Source: Symsagittifera roscoffensis
Taxonomy: Eukaryota; Xenacoelomorpha; Acoela; Convolutidae
Assembly: GCF_963678635.1 (NCBI RefSeq)
Contig: NC_087069.1
Coordinates: forward strand, 13,554,660 to 13,618,659
Direction of reading: 5' to 3'
Length of the DNA stretch: 64,000 nucleotides
Program-made: the position numbers and the translations under genes
In this document: positions 61,812 through 64,000 of the stretch, piece after piece
How positions within the stretch are numbered: the first letter of the stretch is position 1
Layout of the letters: each line of letters opens with the position of its first letter
Notes under the pieces: model-generated
Told to the model about the DNA's origin: nothing
Database searches by the model: none
What the model saw: the letters and a program-made list of their open reading frames with translations, nothing else

Positions 61812-64000
61812 TTATTTCGAATTTGATGGTGTTAGTTTAAGTTGCAACGAGGTTTGATTTTGCTTAATTCCTGTTCCCCTTCTTTCAGTCATTGATACAC
61901 TATTTCGCTTCATGATTTTTATATATACAATTTTTCATATCTACAAAGTTAATATTTACAAGTCCCTACTGTAAAATCCGGTTGAAATAATAAAAAAATG
62001 TTTTCTAATGTTTTAAAAACTAAAGCCAGTCGAATTAGTCTAAATCAGTTTTGAATCTAAATTAATTTTAGTCCTTGGGAACTTTTGTTCTAGTTTTGCG
62101 ATGCTTTAATACTTTCCCAGGATTTCTTGCTACTCTCCTAGGACCCTTCGCTCGAGTGTTGGGTTACTTCGATGGGGTCGTGGTACACTTTCCTAGTACT
62201 TTTATGTACCCTCCTAGGAGCCTTAGTGTTCTTTTTGGGACACTTTGTTTCTGTCTCAGGACTTTTCTGAACGCTCCTATAATCCTTCGCTCAAGTTTTG
62301 GTACACTTCGTTGCTGTCCCAAGACTTTTCTGAACCCTCCTAAAACTCTTTGCTCAAGTGTTGGTACACTTCGTTGCTGTCCCAGGTTTCTGAATCCTCC
62401 TAAAATCCTTCGCTCAAGTGTTGGTACACTTGGATGCTGTCCCTGAATTTTTCTGAACCCTCCTAGGACCCTTCGCTCAAGTGTTGGTACAATTCGTTGC
62501 TGTCCCAGGTTTTTTTCTGAACCCTCCTAGGACCCTTCGCTCAAGTGTTGGTACATTTCGTTGCTGTCCCAGGACTTTTCTGAAGCCTCCTAGGACCCTT
62601 CACTCAAGTGTTGATACATTTCGTTGCTGCCCCAAGACCTTTCCGAACTCTCCTAGGATCCTTCGCTGAAGTGTGGTAAAATTAGAACACTATGCCAAGA
62701 CTGCCGACAAGACTCTTATACTTCTTCCCACCTTATAGCTCAAGTGTTTCTTCGCCTGATTGAAGAATTCCCCTGTGCCTTATGTCGAGTACTGGGATAC
62801 CTGATTCACTATCCCAGTGACACCTCTAGAGCTCTAGTTTAAAAAAAAAAACCAAAAACCCAATTCTGGTCACCCAAATTTTCATTAGTAAGTCCCCTAA
62901 AATTGCCTGCCCTGTTTCGATCCGATGAAAGTCGAAATACGACTAGTTTGTTAGTTTGTAACTTTAGCCAGTTCGTTAAAATTCTCTGAAACCTGGCCCA
63001 AAAACGTATAAACTTTGAAAATTCCGATAAAAATGAAAGTTATAAAAACCAGAAAGGTAAGTATACCAAAAATTCATTGGCAACTTATGCCGTTATTCGT
63101 TAAAAAAATGTCTGACTGTCACGCGTTTTTTCTCCCCGCTACTAGCAATCTAATGGGGTATTCTCCTTTTGGGTTCCAAAAACTGTCTGTTTCCGATCCC
63201 CCCATCCGATCCGACCAGGTTACCTTCCTGAATCCGATCTTAAATTTGGATATCCTCGCGTTGCAACTCTTGTTTTGAGTCTATAGATGGATCGTTCTAG
63301 ACTCTGGATCTACTAATGTAACTAAATCGACGAAATCGATTGTACAGTTACTATAATGTCTTCCCACTTTTTATGACTTTGTACCGCCAACCTCTATCTT
63401 AACCAGCCCCCTTCTAACCTCCCCCTTTCTAGCCCCCACCCACTTAAGTCGAAAATTACCCTAAGCGCGATGTGTGCTAAACCTCTCGAGAGAAAACCGT
63501 AGAACCTGTTTCCAAGCTCTGCTCAAGTAAAAACGTTTCCTCAAAACAGTGGGTATTCGCTCATTCAATTTTACACCTATTTCCTATAATGTAAAATGGA
63601 TTTAAACGTTTAACCAAAGGGAACCTCTGTTAGCCTTCTTCCGTTTGCTCTGCTCTGCTTCGATCACACTGCTGGCTGATCATCTGCCGGTTGGTCACAA
63701 TTTCCCCCTGGGCTGGTCTTCTGTTCCAGTCAAGTCTCCCGGTGGTCACGCCTCCAAGTTGTCCACTTCTTCACTTCGCTGGTCACCTCTTCCAGTCAAG
63801 TGTCCCAGTGGTCCGCTGATGTCACAAGCTATCTGAAAACCTTACAACGCCCCCACTTGGGCACCTGTACTACGTTGCTGATTTGATCTGGACGATCGGT
63901 ATTATTGGAAAACAGTATGGGTATACTATTTTAATTAACATAAAGGCGGCTTGATCCACCCAATTTGGAAGTCAAGGCCACTGTCCTTTTTGAGGTTTTA
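61812..64000 (-). other. Leader of element 2 (incomplete)
   Basis: About 2.2 kb upstream of gag without a convincing gene, running to the window edge. It includes the 63-bp satellite (62137-62690). I do not find the hairpin unit or the 25-bp repeats seen beside the LTR at 37116-38149, so the leader may belong to a different subfamily. The stretch 62700-64000 holds nothing I can identify. Confidence 0.6.
62137..62690 (-). repeat. 63-bp tandem repeat in the element 2 leader
   Basis: About nine units, the later ones close to CCTAGGACCCTTCGCTCAAG / TGTTGGTACACTTCGTTGCT / GTCCCAGGACTTTTCTGAACCCT. The first two are diverged and of unequal length. Because 63 is a multiple of 3, plus-strand frames stay open across it; this is a by-product and not a gene. 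Confidence 0.9.

Larger units (their letters stand above)
38150..64000 (-). mobile_element. Second giant LTR retrotransposon, 5' end outside the window (element 2)
   Basis: Read on the minus strand: leader (64000-61812), gag, protease, RT, RNase H, integrase, macro-like domain, spacer, the post-pol polyprotein and LTR. Every module is homologous to element 1, in the same order. It is more decayed than element 1, and its 3' third has been tandemly duplicated (37646-43649 and 43668-50061). The 5' LTR is not reached. Together the two elements define a family whose common features (macro-like module, SGNH polyprotein) must be ancestral. Confidence 0.88.

Noticed and set aside
62075-62669. Plus-strand frames with a 21-residue repeat (NPPRTLRSSVGT type)
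   Set aside because: Direct translation of a 63-bp satellite; no gene context and antisense to element 2.

Overview
The window looks like AT-rich, repeat-dense DNA from an animal genome and consists almost entirely of nested and decayed retrotransposons. I find no convincing host gene, no tRNA or rRNA, and no bacterial operon. The evidence for an animal is an APE-type LINE with a 2A-like peptide, a second LINE with 2A, PHD, endonuclease and RT modules, a Penelope-like element with a GIY-YIG endonuclease, and two giant Ty3/gypsy-type LTR elements. The species cannot be fixed from this sequence.

Layout. 1-3555: decayed LINE whose 3' end is present in three degenerate copies. 3556-30894: a 27.3-kb LTR retrotransposon (called element 1 here) inserted into the third of those copies. 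It has two 883-bp LTRs that differ by about 3% and contains, in order: a 3-kb leader with repeats and hairpins; gag, split by a younger 3.5-kb LINE (9827-13326); protease; RT; RNase H; integrase; the tail of a macro-like domain; and then about 8.8 kb of further coding sequence. 30895-31060: the other side of the interrupted LINE. 31070-32740: minus-strand Penelope-like element. 32741-38149: inverted and tandemly repeated LTR plus leader copies. 38150-64000: a second giant LTR element (element 2) on the minus strand, homologous to element 1 along its length. It is more decayed, carries a 6-kb internal tandem duplication, and its 5' LTR lies beyond the window.

The most interesting content is downstream of pol. 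Both giant elements share a post-pol coding region. In element 1 it runs from 20407 to 29240. Comparison with element 2 indicates that it derives from one very long reading frame of roughly 2,900 codons, now cut by stops and frameshifts. It has an N-terminal and coiled-coil part, an SGNH/GDSL-type hydrolase domain (element 2 keeps GDS, GTND and DxxH), a second module with AGSD and NDHL signatures, and about 1,800 residues of unrecognised sequence. In addition, pol of element 2 runs into a macro-domain-like module, and element 1 keeps only the C-terminal piece of it. A second copy of the polypurine tract, with its upstream flank, lies at the end of pol just before these extra modules. This suggests that they were added to an ordinary gag-pol element.

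All copies are defective, with stops, frameshifts and an RT deletion. Functional statements therefore concern the ancestral elements. Assignments rest on motifs read by eye and on comparison of copies inside the window; no database search was run.
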